The translations under genes and the position numbers were made by a program. Under the pieces are notes generated by a model. That model did not search any database and was not told the origin of the DNA. It was given only the letters and a program-made list of their open reading frames with translations. This document shows, piece by piece, positions 23,415-31,734 of a stretch of DNA of 64,000 bases; position 1 is the first letter of the stretch; the number at the start of each line of letters is the position of its first letter. The stretch covers positions 124,001-188,000 of the forward strand of contig NZ_LT855393.1 in NCBI RefSeq assembly GCF_900184735.1, read 5' to 3'. Source of the DNA: Paucisalibacillus globulus (lineage in GTDB: Bacteria > Bacillota > Bacilli > Bacillales > Amphibacillaceae).

Positions 23415-23900
23415 CTAAAAAATAACAAACATCACGAAAAGTAATATCATTGTCCATAGATAAGATATATGTATCGATTTGTTACTTTTTTCTTTCTTGA
23501 ACTCTATTGAAAAGATAAATAGATAAATTAAGAAAAGGAAATAGATCATGAACACATAGATAAGTGACCTCCAGTGTTCTACCAAAGTCCCCAATGGACC
23601 CATTGTTCCACCAATTAGGAAAAGGATTACCGAGAGAACGCCAAACCCAACACATAATTTTGGCATGATATTCCATTTAGTACTCTGTAAAAAATTACTT
23701 TTCTTCCTTGACTCCAATAGGAAAATCAAATAGAAACAAGTGATCACTAACCCAACAATTAGAAACGTTATAAAAGATGAGTTAACGGCACTGAACTGTC
23801 CTGTGATTAAGTGGGTTCTTTTATCACTGAAAAGTTCTAAAAGCCACATTAAACAAACTAAAAAGATGACGGTTATGATCTGAAATCCTAACCATTTCAC
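23415..23900 (-). CDS. Five-helix membrane protein
   Basis: From the GTG at 23900 (GGGGG seven bases upstream) this is a 161-residue hydrophobic protein with about five membrane helices. The reading frame stays open further upstream to 23975, but that stretch is the terminator of the preceding gene, so the shorter form is preferred. I recognise no family. Its stop lies 35 bases before the DJ-1-type gene. Confidence 0.62.
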   Translation of the reverse strand: MKWLGFQIITVIFLVCLMWLLELFSDKRTHLITGQFSAVNSSFITFLIVGLVITCFYLIFLLESRKKSNFLQSTKWNIMPKLCVGFGVLSVILFLIGGTMGPLGTLVEHWRSLIYVFMIYFLFLIYLFIFSIEFKKEKSNKSIHISYLWTMILLFVMFVIF

Positions 23901-23918
23901 ACGAATTACCCCCAATAA

Positions 23919-23957
23919 AATAAAAAAAGGAAACCCAAATAAACATATTGGTTTCCT
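23919..23957 (-). terminator. Minus-strand hairpin terminator
   Basis: AGGAAACC and GGTTTCCT pair around a ~14-base loop. On the minus strand TTTTTTTATTTTATT follows. It ends the transcript of the kinase-like gene at 23982-24599. Confidence 0.88.
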
Positions 23958-23981
23958 CTTAGATGTTAGTTTCACTATGTA

Positions 23982-24599
23982 TTATTGCTTACCACAAGCA
24001 TAACATCGTTTATCTGTATCGTCATCCCCATAGATTCGAATTTCTTTTTCTTCCCCACAAACACGACAATAATCGAAGTCAATTTGCGGAAGAATTCCCG
24101 CTTCCGCAAGTGGCACCCATTCATTTTCATACAGTTTTTTTGTCATTCCGTAGTCGATAAAAATCAGTTTATTCTCATGAGTTAAACCATAATTACTACT
24201 GTCTTTTAAGTCAAAGCTATCAAACTCCGTATCTAGCATGTGGAATACATCCGAATAATTTTCTAGAATAAGATGCCCATGCTTTACTGGGTCAATTTCA
24301 TAGGACTGATTCTGGATTAACTCCATTGGCTCATAGAATCTCTGAACAGCTATATTCTTATCCGTATAGTAAACTTGTGCAAATAGCTCATCATACCCTC
24401 TTTTTACCATCTCACGGTATATTTCCTGTTCTATTTTTGATTGCTCGTGACCTAGTGAATGCAGATTAACCTTTATTACATAATTCGATACACGAAAAGC
24501 CTTTCTTGTAGAACCGATTCCTATAAAATTATCTTCAATGCAATAATGTTCCCAATTAATTATGATATCTTGAAGTATAATACTCTCCTGATTTATCAT
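23982..24599 (-). CDS. Kinase-like fold protein with C-terminal zinc ribbon
   Basis: A 205-residue protein. It shows protein-kinase-like landmarks: a glycine-rich loop IGIGSTRKAF (26-35), an Ala-x-Lys-type lysine VIKV (K43), helix-C acidic residues (E57, E60), a shortened catalytic loop DSSNYGL (N136) and a DFG-like IDYG (D149). The C-terminal 30 residues are a four-Cys zinc ribbon (C178, C181, C199, C202). The HRD motif is not evident, so activity is uncertain: it may be a small atypical kinase, an aminoglycoside-kinase relative or a pseudokinase. The start at 24599 has a moderate ribosome site. Confidence 0.7.
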   Translation of the reverse strand: MINQESIILQDIIINWEHYCIEDNFIGIGSTRKAFRVSNYVIKVNLHSLGHEQSKIEQEIYREMVKRGYDELFAQVYYTDKNIAVQRFYEPMELIQNQSYEIDPVKHGHLILENYSDVFHMLDTEFDSFDLKDSSNYGLTHENKLIFIDYGMTKKLYENEWVPLAEAGILPQIDFDYCRVCGEEKEIRIYGDDDTDKRCYACGKQ

Positions 24600-24608
24600 C
24601 TATTTGCC

Positions 24609-25139
24609 TCAACTTCCCCTATGTTCAGTTAAAACTCGGCTAATATCATCCCACTCATAGATTAATAGATCTAATTCTGTACCAGCCATTTTTATCTTCA
24701 TTGTTTCGATAAGCGTTGCACCATAATGCTCATAAAAGTAACGGGTTTTATTATCCTCTAACACTTCAACAAAAACCCTATTGTATCCGAGTTCCTGGAA
24801 TTTCTGAAAGAGTTTACTCATTAACTGCTTTCCAATCCCTTTCCCCTGATATTCCTCTAGAATATAGATGGACGTAAGGTCTCCAGAATGATCAATTGTA
24901 TTACTCTCTCGTTTACCACAGTCCGCAAATCCTACAATCTCTCCTACTTCATTTTCAGCAACATAGACATAATTGTCTTCTCTAGAAAGATTACGCTGCC
25001 ATAATTCTGTACGTTGTTCATAGGAAATTTTATCCAGGAAACTATCTGGTAAAATACCTTGATAGGTCGTTCTCCAGCTATCCACATGTACTTTTGCAAT
25101 TCCTGGTGCATCTGCCATTACCGCTTCTCTTACACCCAA
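24609..25139 (-). CDS. GNAT family N-acetyltransferase
   Basis: A 176-residue GNAT: VREAVMADAPGIAKVHVDSW, the acetyl-CoA loop LEEYQGKGIGKQLM, and the late RYFYEHYGATLIETMKIKMAG. The HVDSWRTTYQGILPDSFL segment marks a common Bacillus subfamily. The acceptor is unknown. The start is a TTG at 25139, preceded by AAGGGTGG. Fourteen bases separate it from the next GNAT gene upstream. Confidence 0.93.
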   Translation of the reverse strand: MGVREAVMADAPGIAKVHVDSWRTTYQGILPDSFLDKISYEQRTELWQRNLSREDNYVYVAENEVGEIVGFADCGKRESNTIDHSGDLTSIYILEEYQGKGIGKQLMSKLFQKFQELGYNRVFVEVLEDNKTRYFYEHYGATLIETMKIKMAGTELDLLIYEWDDISRVLTEHRGS

Positions 25140-25153
25140 CGTAAGTCCACCCT

Positions 25154-25711
25154 TCAGTCAAAATTATGATTGTACCAGTTTAAAAAATCTTCTCTTTCGA
25201 TAACGTTTAGTATACAGCTTGCTTTCACTTGACTCCCGAGTTTTTGATGTTCTGCAGGAAATTCCGCTTCAACATGTAGTCGAATATAAGGCAATTTCTC
25301 TTGAGCCTTCTGTGAACGTACATTAGAGCGTTTAGCACCTGCGAAAACATAATCTAATTGAAACTCTTGAAATGCTATTTGTAGTATTTTAGCTTTTGCT
25401 AACTCGTTATAACCTTGTCCCCAATACGGATGGCCAATCCAGGTTCCAATATGACATGTCTTGTTATCCATATCGATATCTTTTAAAGTAATCACACCAA
25501 TAAGTTCATCGTGCTCATTTAACATACACCTAGAATATTGCTTCCCTAGTTTTTCTTCTGCTTGAACGAAATCAATGAATTGTTTTGTTCCTTCTAGGGA
25601 AGTCTGCTCATCACTAAGCCCCAAAGCATCTTTCACATGGGGAGACGAGGTTAGAGCTGACATGGTATTTGCGTATTGTTGATGGTGTGGAACTAATTGA
25701 ACCTCTCTCAT
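25154..25711 (-). CDS. GNAT (RimJ/RimL-type) N-acetyltransferase
   Basis: A 185-residue acetyltransferase: MREVQLVPHHQQYANTMSAL, IGTWIGHPYWGQGYNELAKA (acetyl-CoA loop) and NVRSQKAQEKLPYIRLHVEAEF. The layout resembles RimJ/RimL-type enzymes. An ATG at 25717 lies against GGGGGC, so the second ATG at 25711 with seven bases spacing is preferred. It lies between the HAD phosphatase and another GNAT in one minus-strand series. Confidence 0.88.
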   Translation of the reverse strand: MREVQLVPHHQQYANTMSALTSSPHVKDALGLSDEQTSLEGTKQFIDFVQAEEKLGKQYSRCMLNEHDELIGVITLKDIDMDNKTCHIGTWIGHPYWGQGYNELAKAKILQIAFQEFQLDYVFAGAKRSNVRSQKAQEKLPYIRLHVEAEFPAEHQKLGSQVKASCILNVIEREDFLNWYNHNFD

Positions 25712-25745
25712 CTTCATGCCCCCTAAATTTCAAGCACTTTACTAC

Positions 25746-26279
25746 TCATAAACTAGCTTTTACCCAGTCTGCCGCTTCAATAAAATCACTAGCAACATAA
25801 TCCAGCGAAACCTCTGCCCATTCACCATAATACTCATTACTTTGATACTTACTAAATGAGGCCTCACCAGCACCTGTTTTCACTAATACTTTCTTACAAC
25901 CAACTTTCTGTGCAGCCATCATATCCGTCCACCGATCACCGATAACTACACATTCCTTTAAATTTAATCCATTTTCCTTTGCAGCTTGCTCCAACATACC
26001 GATTGAAGGCTTTCGGCAATTACATCCCTCATTATGCTGGTGTGGGCAAAGATATACGCTATCAAATCCAAATCCTTTAAGTTCTACTTCAAAATCTTCT
26101 TTCGTAGCTTCTCCCCGTGAAATCCCAGGCTGATTGGTGAAGGAACAAATCAACAGCCCAGACTTTTTTAACTGGTCTATCGAATCTCTCACATGAGGAA
26201 ACAACTCGAATTCACCCGGGTATTCTACTTGGTCACTTCCTCCAATGGTTCCATCTCTATCAATAAATACAGCTTTCAT
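25746..26279 (-). CDS. HAD-IIIA phosphatase (GmhB/histidinol-phosphatase-like)
   Basis: A 177-residue HAD hydrolase: nucleophile motif MKAVFIDRDGT (D7, D9), motif II SFTNQPGISRG, the zinc-binding loop CPHQHNEGCNCRKP and motif IV VVIGDRWTDMMAA. It fits the D-glycero-heptose-1,7-bisphosphate phosphatase family, but there are no heptose genes nearby, so the substrate may be another small phosphoester. GGGGGGACG selects the ATG at 26279. Confidence 0.92.
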   Translation of the reverse strand: MKAVFIDRDGTIGGSDQVEYPGEFELFPHVRDSIDQLKKSGLLICSFTNQPGISRGEATKEDFEVELKGFGFDSVYLCPHQHNEGCNCRKPSIGMLEQAAKENGLNLKECVVIGDRWTDMMAAQKVGCKKVLVKTGAGEASFSKYQSNEYYGEWAEVSLDYVASDFIEAADWVKASL

Positions 26280-26320
26280 CAATCGTCCCCCCTCGATGCT
26301 TGGCTACATCAACTTCCGAA

Positions 26321-26977
26321 TTACTCCTTATTAGCCTGGTTAAAATCCCTAATCCATTCCATATCAATCGGGCCATTGACCACTTCATATAGGTCATGAT
26401 TAATCCGAATATCCTTCTCATTCAACACATGCACCATAGATGAGTTCGTGATCCTATGATTAATGATAAATTCAAAGCTAGTCCTACCGCTTATATTATC
26501 TGCTTCATGCCGTTTTACACGATACTGACTTAGAAATACTAATAACTCATCTACTGTCTCTTTTTGATTTGCAACCCATTCATACCCTTTATTTTCCGGG
26601 ACATGCTCCCAATCCGTTGTGAAACCAAGAGAATCAAAATCGATAGAAGTGTATCTAATCAAGTCATCTAGGTCACGCTCTCTAACATGGTTAAATGTAG
26701 TGATAGAAATAAAAAGAATCATTACGGCCACGATACTTGTCATAAAAATCTTGAAGTTCTTATTATGCTTTAAGCCTCTTCTAAGCGCCTGATTCTTACA
26801 TTTCTCCGCTAATATTGCGGACAGTGGAATAACAACAATGACACTCAAGAAAATGACCAATAGATTATTAAAAGAGTTATATGGGATGAGATATTGAAAT
26901 AAAAATCCGAGGATGGAAATGCCAATAAAGAACATCATCACAAAAAACATCCAAAATAAAACTGTCTCTCTTTTCAT
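26321..26977 (-). CDS. Membrane protein with C-terminal soluble domain
   Basis: A 218-residue protein with three hydrophobic helices in the first ~105 residues (FWMFFVMMFFIGISILGFLF, LLVIFLSVIVVIPLSAIL, IFMTSIVAVMILFISITTF) and a ~110-residue polar domain, probably outside (STVDELLVFLSQY-like helix and FEFIINHRITNSSMVHVLNE strands). I recognise no family. GGGGGAAA precedes the ATG. It may lead the minus-strand series continuing to the HAD gene. Confidence 0.65.
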   Translation of the reverse strand: MKRETVLFWMFFVMMFFIGISILGFLFQYLIPYNSFNNLLVIFLSVIVVIPLSAILAEKCKNQALRRGLKHNKNFKIFMTSIVAVMILFISITTFNHVRERDLDDLIRYTSIDFDSLGFTTDWEHVPENKGYEWVANQKETVDELLVFLSQYRVKRHEADNISGRTSFEFIINHRITNSSMVHVLNEKDIRINHDLYEVVNGPIDMEWIRDFNQANKE

Positions 26978-27043
26978 AATTTCCCCCTGTGTAGAAAAGA
27001 GGATTGACTACTGTTCATAGTTCACCCTCTATAATCCGTCTTT

Positions 27044-27544
27044 TTATTGTACTGTCCACAAATCTTTGACACCTAGCGCTAATTTCAAGCTATTAATATT
27101 TCCTTGGTGAAGGGATTCATGAAAATTAGTAAAGCCGATTGCTTCTCCAAGTGTTTTAAATTCATATTCTGGACCAAAATTAAGCGGGTTCTTGCCCACC
27201 TCCGAGATTCTTCCAGAACATAACGCTACCATTCTTTCATATTGCTCCTCTAGTGCAACCCTTAACTCTCGCAATGTAGGTACTACTTGATCTTCTTTCC
27301 AATCTTTAGGGGATGTTCCTCGATTAAATAGCTCACGATAGAAATCTGCTAAACTACCAGTTTCACCTAGGAAGTATGTAATGATATTTTCTTGAGACAC
27401 AATAATATGGCCGAAGTTCCAGCGTAGGTTATTGTTAAATCCTGTTGGAATGTCATCGGCTATTGCTTCCGATGTTGCATCCAAGGCTGCGATTGTACGA
27501 TAACGAATGAATTTCATTTGTTTTAATAACATTTCCTCGTTCAT
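27044..27544 (-). CDS. DinB family protein
   Basis: A 166-residue four-helix-bundle protein of the DinB/YfiT superfamily: NLRWNFGHIIVSQENII and FTNFHESLHQGNINSLK supply the three His positions of the metal site. Family members are putative metal-dependent enzymes, some of them thiol S-transferases using bacillithiol. AAAGGAG precedes the ATG. Two other DinB proteins lie in the window (39529 and 48948). Confidence 0.9.
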   Translation of the reverse strand: MNEEMLLKQMKFIRYRTIAALDATSEAIADDIPTGFNNNLRWNFGHIIVSQENIITYFLGETGSLADFYRELFNRGTSPKDWKEDQVVPTLRELRVALEEQYERMVALCSGRISEVGKNPLNFGPEYEFKTLGEAIGFTNFHESLHQGNINSLKLALGVKDLWTVQ

Positions 27545-27574
27545 TTATTATACTCCTTTTATATAAAAACTGTT

Positions 27575-27874
27575 TTACCATAATGGCTCCTCTTCATTGG
27601 AAAGTTCTGTGAAAAACGGATGGATACCTAAGATTACTAGACCTACCCCTATGATGGTAAACAGCGTGGTGGGTGGTGAAAGGTCTAAAACTATTGATAA
27701 TAATAGGATGAATGGTATTAAGAAGGTGCTGAAACTACTTCTTTTTCTAGATTTTGTTGTTAAGTATTGTTGTTCCTGACAATGAGGACATTTCATCGTA
27801 ATACTAAACGTCCACATTTTCTTGAATGTCTGTTTCCAGCTCCACTCTTTACCGCAATTCTGGCAAGTTGGCAT
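27575..27874 (-). CDS. TIGR04104-type putative zinc-finger membrane protein
   Basis: A 99-residue protein starting MPTCQNCGKEWSWKQTFKKM with a second knuckle KCPHCQEQQYLT, then two hydrophobic helices (FSTFLIPFILLLSIVLDL, LFTIIGVGLVILGIHPFF). This is the canonical TIGR04104 form. GAGGGTGATG precedes the ATG. The function is unknown. It starts about 100 bases from the divergent GNAT gene at 27975. Confidence 0.88.
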   Translation of the reverse strand: MPTCQNCGKEWSWKQTFKKMWTFSITMKCPHCQEQQYLTTKSRKRSSFSTFLIPFILLLSIVLDLSPPTTLFTIIGVGLVILGIHPFFTELSNEEEPLW

Positions 27875-27974
27875 ATCATCACCCTCTACAGTTTACTATG
27901 TTAGTTATTTTAATTATAACAAAATTTAAACAGTATGGTATGATGGAATACAAAAAGATGGGAGATGATCCTGG

Positions 27975-28532
27975 TTGTTTACATTTGAAGTAGATGATGA
28001 GATAACATTAAGACTGTTGACGGAAACCGATGCCGATGAATTATTTCAACTTATAGACTACTCCCGGGATCATTTACGTGAGTGGCTCGGTTGGATTGAC
28101 AGGACAAAGACAGTCCATGATTCAAAGCAATTTATCCAAACTTGTACGAAAATACATGAAAAAAGACAGGGCCTAACCTTAGGAATCTATCTTCACGATA
28201 AATTGGCCGGGGTTATCGGATTTAATACTATCGACTGGACAAACCGAATTGGCGTGATTGGCTACTGGCTTGGTAGCAATTTTCAAGGGGAAGGGATTAT
28301 GACAAGGGCGGTCACGGGATTAATCGATTATGGTTATCACCAATTAGGATTAAACCGTATGGAAATACGAGCAGCCTTTGAAAATACAAAAAGTAGGGCT
28401 ATCCCGGAGAGACTTGGCTTTATGCAAGAAGGTCAGATTCGCCAAGGAGAGTGGTTATATGACCATTATGTTGACCTTGTTGTCTATGGAATGCTTGCAT
28501 CCGAGTGGGATTTTGAGAGGAGCTTATCATGA
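27975..28532 (+). CDS. GNAT (RimJ/RimL-type ribosomal-protein) N-acetyltransferase
   Basis: A 185-residue protein: ITLRLLTETDADELFQLID, IGYWLGSNFQGEGIMTRAV (acetyl-CoA loop) and NRMEIRAAFENTKSRAIPERLGF. This is the pattern of the B. subtilis YdaF/YkkB-like RimJ/L acetyltransferases. The start is a TTG at 27975 with GGGAGATG upstream. Its stop overlaps the next gene's ATG by four bases. Confidence 0.93.
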   Translation: MFTFEVDDEITLRLLTETDADELFQLIDYSRDHLREWLGWIDRTKTVHDSKQFIQTCTKIHEKRQGLTLGIYLHDKLAGVIGFNTIDWTNRIGVIGYWLGSNFQGEGIMTRAVTGLIDYGYHQLGLNRMEIRAAFENTKSRAIPERLGFMQEGQIRQGEWLYDHYVDLVVYGMLASEWDFERSLS

Positions 28533-28856
28533 AGTTCTATATCGCCTCAGGATTAGATAATAAAGAAAAAGTTCAATGGGTTCGTGACAGCCTACTAGAA
28601 GCAGGGCACGGAAATTGGCACAGATGAGAGAAATGCGGTATTGGATAGTGACGTTGTACTGATTCTACTTCCTGGCGGGAAGGGAACACATACAGAGCTA
28701 GGAATGGCCATCTCCTCAGGGAAGAAAATTCATATCTATTCGAGTGAAAAATTGGATCCCATCACTGCCACTACCTTCTATTATATTGATGGGGTAGAGC
28801 GCTTTAACGGGGAACTAGAGTCATTTTTACGTGATATGATAGAACTATATTCATAG
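28529..28856 (+). pseudogene. Nucleoside 2-deoxyribosyltransferase-like gene with internal deletion
   Basis: The frame from the ATG at 28529 gives MKFYIASGLDNKEKVQWVRD and SLLEAGH, then shifts and stops at 28625. The next frame continues EIGTDERNAVLDSDVVLILL and PGGKGTHTELGMA through to the stop at 28856. Relatives have roughly 20-25 more residues between the two parts (the TYDW region), so a deletion of non-multiple-of-three length removed them and broke the frame. GAGAGGAG precedes the ATG. The two pieces probably do not form an active enzyme. Confidence 0.85.
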
Positions 28857-28875
28857 ATAGATAGGAGAGACAGCG

Positions 28876-29457
28876 ATGACGACCATTTATCTGGTACGCC
28901 ACGGGGAAACGGACTGGAATGCGGAAAGAAGAATGCAAGGACAAACCGATATTCCTTTAAATTCAACAGGGCTTAGACAGGCTGAAGCTTGTGGTTCTGC
29001 ACTACATCGGGAAGATTATGATGTTGTAATTTCGAGTCAATTACTGCGGGCTCATAAAACAGCCGAGGTGATGAATAGCTTTTTAGAGCTCCCATTTGTT
29101 GTAATGGAGGACTTTGCCGAACGATCTTTTGGAGATGCAGAAGGATTAACCTATGATGAGCGTAATCAGCTATATCCAGACCGTAATTATCCCAACCAAG
29201 AAGTATTGGAAGACTTTTCTGAGAGAATTATGACTGGTCTGGAACAGGTTCACCAGAAATATGCTGGAAAACGAATTTTACTCGTAGCCCATGGTGCGGT
29301 TATTTTCCGAATTCTATCTATCATTTCGGAAGGTAAACTAGACCTTGGTGATAAGAAAATCGATAATACAAGTATCTCCACGATCACTCGTACAGAGCAA
29401 GATTGGGTTATTCAGGATTATAATCGAGTTGATCATTTAGATAAGATTCAAGCTTAA
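28876..29457 (+). CDS. Histidine phosphatase superfamily protein
   Basis: A 193-residue phosphoglycerate-mutase-type phosphatase: LVRHGETDWN (nucleophile His9), ADFAERSFGDAEGLTYDE-like acid loop (EDFAERSFGDAEG) and LLVAHGAVIFRIL with the second His. It removes phosphate from a small metabolite; the substrate is unknown. AGGAGAGA precedes the ATG. It lies 20 bases after the broken deoxyribosyltransferase gene, in the same direction. Confidence 0.94.
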   Translation: MTTIYLVRHGETDWNAERRMQGQTDIPLNSTGLRQAEACGSALHREDYDVVISSQLLRAHKTAEVMNSFLELPFVVMEDFAERSFGDAEGLTYDERNQLYPDRNYPNQEVLEDFSERIMTGLEQVHQKYAGKRILLVAHGAVIFRILSIISEGKLDLGDKKIDNTSISTITRTEQDWVIQDYNRVDHLDKIQA

Positions 29458-29538
29458 GGGGGCATTAAGGTTGTTACTTTATTTTTGATACATCAACTAC
29501 CTATAACAGAATAAAAATCGAGATTAGGAGTTGATATC

Positions 29539-29943
29539 ATGTTATTTAAGAATTCACTTGATGGGGTTACAGCAGATATGTTGGAGGGGTTCTTTGTGGA
29601 CTGGCCAAATCCACCAAGTGCCGAAACCCATCTAAAGTTACTCAAAAATAGTAGTTATATTGTTTTGGCGATTGATGAAGAGGTGAACCGAGTGGTAGGG
29701 TTTATTACAGCAACTAGTGATGGTGTCCTATCTGCCTATATTCCGCTTCTAGAAGTGTTACCAGAATACAAGAATCAAGGTATCGGTAAGGAACTGGTTA
29801 GTCGGATGTTGAAACAATTAGACCACCTTTACATGATTGACCTTTGCTGCGATGAGGATTTGGTTCCATACTATGAGAAGTTTGGCATGTTTAAAGGAAC
29901 TGGGATGATCCTCAGGAATTATGATCGACAAGCTGGAAATTAA
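29539..29943 (+). CDS. GNAT family N-acetyltransferase
   Basis: A 134-residue minimal GNAT: YIVLAIDEEVNRVVGFITA, PLLEVLPEYKNQGIGKELVS (acetyl-CoA loop) and DLVPYYEKFGMFKGTGMILR. It matches the small Bacillus GNATs that follow the (E/A)xPEYxxxGIG pattern. TTAGGAG precedes the ATG. A strong terminator follows immediately. Confidence 0.93.
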   Translation: MLFKNSLDGVTADMLEGFFVDWPNPPSAETHLKLLKNSSYIVLAIDEEVNRVVGFITATSDGVLSAYIPLLEVLPEYKNQGIGKELVSRMLKQLDHLYMIDLCCDEDLVPYYEKFGMFKGTGMILRNYDRQAGN

Positions 29944-29950
29944 GACTATA

Positions 29951-29980
29951 CTGCACCTCTGGTCGAGGTGCAGTTTTTTA
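29951..29980 (+). terminator. Hairpin terminator
   Basis: CTGCACCTC and GAGGTGCAG pair perfectly around five bases, followed by TTTTTTA. The next gene's ribosome site begins directly after it. Confidence 0.95.
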
Positions 29981-29997
29981 TGAGGAGAATGATTTTC

Positions 29998-30504
29998 ATG
30001 GATTCTAATACCGTTAAGATTAGACCTATCTCCATTGATGACTTTGAAGAAGTATTGAAGTGGAGTACAGACGATGCCTTTTGTATTGCCAATGAGTGGG
30101 AGTTACATAGAGATCCTCGTAAAGTCTATGATTGGTGGAAACATTGTGTGGAACTGAATACAACAGACTTCATTCGATTTGGGATTGAGTGGAATGATAG
30201 ATTGATTGGTTATGCTGACTTAGCCAATATCCAAGATAACGCTGGAGAATTGGGGATTGCGATAGGCGATAGCACGTTATGGGGGAAGGGATTAGGTTCT
30301 CTCGCTGCTAATCAATTTATGGCATATGCATCAGCAGAGTATAGAATATCCGTTTTTCATGCGGAAACTCATGAGACGAATCTGAGGTCGCGGAAGATGT
30401 TAGAAAAATTAGGGTTTCAGGAAGTTTCACGAATTGGATTTGAAACTTATAAAGGGATAAAGAGTCAGTTAATACAATATCAATTGATGATGGCTTCTGC
30501 ATAA
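29998..30504 (+). CDS. GNAT (RimJ/RimL-type) N-acetyltransferase
   Basis: A 168-residue acetyltransferase: VKIRPISIDDFEEVLKWSTD, LGIAIGDSTLWGKGLGSLAA (acetyl-CoA loop) and FHAETHETNLRSRKMLEKLGF. GAGGAG lies ten bases before the ATG at 29998; an ATG at 29989 is too close to it. The gene sits between a terminator and a convergent terminator, so it is a single-gene unit. Confidence 0.92.
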   Translation: MDSNTVKIRPISIDDFEEVLKWSTDDAFCIANEWELHRDPRKVYDWWKHCVELNTTDFIRFGIEWNDRLIGYADLANIQDNAGELGIAIGDSTLWGKGLGSLAANQFMAYASAEYRISVFHAETHETNLRSRKMLEKLGFQEVSRIGFETYKGIKSQLIQYQLMMASA

Positions 30505-30531
30505 AAAAAGAACCTGTTTGTTCAGGTTCTT
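30503..30531 (-). terminator. Hairpin terminator at a convergent gene boundary
   Basis: AAGAACCTG and CAGGTTCTT pair around six bases. The minus-strand side is followed by seven T residues, so it mainly ends the gene at 30549-30926. It abuts the plus-strand GNAT stop codon. Confidence 0.9.
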
Positions 30532-30548
30532 ACATGTTGTATAGCTAT

Positions 30549-30926
30549 TTATTTTTTATCCAATCTTTTCCTAATAGCTACTGTGGCTTCTATATAGTCC
30601 CGTTCGTGTCCTTGTGCTTTCAGTTCATTTCTCAAATCATCATAACCGTCATCTATTTCCTGATTCACATCATCTTCCGATTCAGCATCTTTCGCCGAAT
30701 TCTCATTTTCCGGTAGGAACTGTCCTTTCAACACACCTAACTGTTCTTTTGCGATATCTCGGTTCTGCTGCAAGATATTTATCATTTCCGCTAGACCAAG
30801 GATGATGACGCCGCTTATGATCCCGAGCCATATCCACATTAGTTCATGTGTTGCAATTCCAATTAAAAGTCCTACGATAATCTGGACAATGCCTAGGATG
30901 ATTAATAGACTTGCTATTTTGTTCAA
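30549..30926 (-). CDS. Two-helix membrane protein with charged C-terminal domain
   Basis: A 125-residue protein with two N-terminal helices (IASLLIILGIVQIIVGLLIG, WIWLGIISGVIILGLAEM), a short coiled-coil (ILQQNRDIAKEQLGVLKG), an acidic linker and a C-terminal helical segment (HERDYIEATVAIRKRL). I recognise no named family. The start is a TTG at 30926 preceded by GGGGGG. Topology and coil resemble the tiny membrane proteins at 40544 and 40757. Confidence 0.68.
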   Translation of the reverse strand: MNKIASLLIILGIVQIIVGLLIGIATHELMWIWLGIISGVIILGLAEMINILQQNRDIAKEQLGVLKGQFLPENENSAKDAESEDDVNQEIDDGYDDLRNELKAQGHERDYIEATVAIRKRLDKK

Positions 30927-31125
30927 AATTCTTCCCCCCTTGGTACATGTTGACCTTTACGTATCCTCAGATGTTGAATTTAGAATAGTTAGCAACACTG
31001 TAAGTTTTTATTCAACTAAGGCACACGCTACTTTAAGTATATTTCTTCATAATAGGTTATACTTTCTTTTCAACCTTTTTCCATTTCACATAATTGTAGG
31101 TGAATTCTATTAAAACGATAAGCAA

Positions 31126-31374
31126 TTAAATAATTCCAATGGTTGTATTTTCATTTGAGTTTAAATCACCGATCCAATATATAACTAAGTATAAAAGGAG
31201 TATTATAGGAATGTTCCACAAAGTCCGTAACACCCTTCTTCTATAAGTTAATTTATGGTAGAGAAGGACGAAACCTTTATCCTTTTTTTCCTCATCCCTA
31301 AAAATTCGAGACATTATTATACCAACAATTATAGCTGCTATTACTGGAATTATGATATACATTATAATATTCAT
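31126..31374 (-). CDS. Two-helix membrane protein
   Basis: An 82-residue protein with helix 1 IIIPVIAAIIVGIIMS, a basic cytoplasmic-type loop (FRDEEKKDKG, TYRRRVLR) and helix 2 IPIILLLYLVIYWIG. GGGGAAGG precedes the ATG. I recognise no family. It is followed downstream only by about 200 bases without a gene. Confidence 0.62.
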   Translation of the reverse strand: MNIIMYIIIPVIAAIIVGIIMSRIFRDEEKKDKGFVLLYHKLTYRRRVLRTLWNIPIILLLYLVIYWIGDLNSNENTTIGII

Positions 31375-31482
31375 TATTTTCCTTCCCCAAAATAATAGTT
31401 GTGTAATTTAAATTAAACTAACCTGCCCCTGTAGCGAGCTTCTCAAAGATGGACTCTATTTTCAATATGTCTTCATTCATTG

Positions 31483-31647
31483 TCAATTCTTTTCTCTATT
31501 AACTTTTAATAATTCCTTTAAAGTCGAATGGATATTTTGAAGGCTTATTAAAATAAATCCAAGCATCACAAATGTTACGATTTCCCCTGTAAATATAGAT
31601 ATTATAGCTATGATTAGAGCATATAAACTATATAACCAGCCGTTCAT
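31483..31647 (-). CDS. Tiny membrane protein
   Basis: A 54-residue protein from the ATG at 31647 (GAGGTGC upstream): two hydrophobic helices (WLYSLYALIIAIISIF, IVTFVMLGFILISL) and a short charged C-terminal helix (STLKELLKVNREKN). It has no family that I recognise. The GTTAGTATT motif lies 40-57 bases upstream, as it does for the other tiny membrane genes at 37089 and 40757. Confidence 0.62.
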   Translation of the reverse strand: MNGWLYSLYALIIAIISIFTGEIVTFVMLGFILISLQNIHSTLKELLKVNREKN

Positions 31648-31686
31648 TTAAAAGCACCTCACTATGTAATCTTAAACTTTCTTCTA

Positions 31687-31704
31687 AACACTAACATAAT
31701 ATTC
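31687..31704 (-). repeat. Recurrent GTTAGTATT motif, copy 4
   Basis: On the minus strand it reads GGAATATTATGTTAGTGTT, one base from the common form, preceded by TTTTT. It lies between the terminator at 31735-31761 and the tiny membrane gene starting at 31647. Confidence 0.6.
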
Positions 31705-31734
31705 CAAAAATAAAAACAAAATTCTAACCATAAG

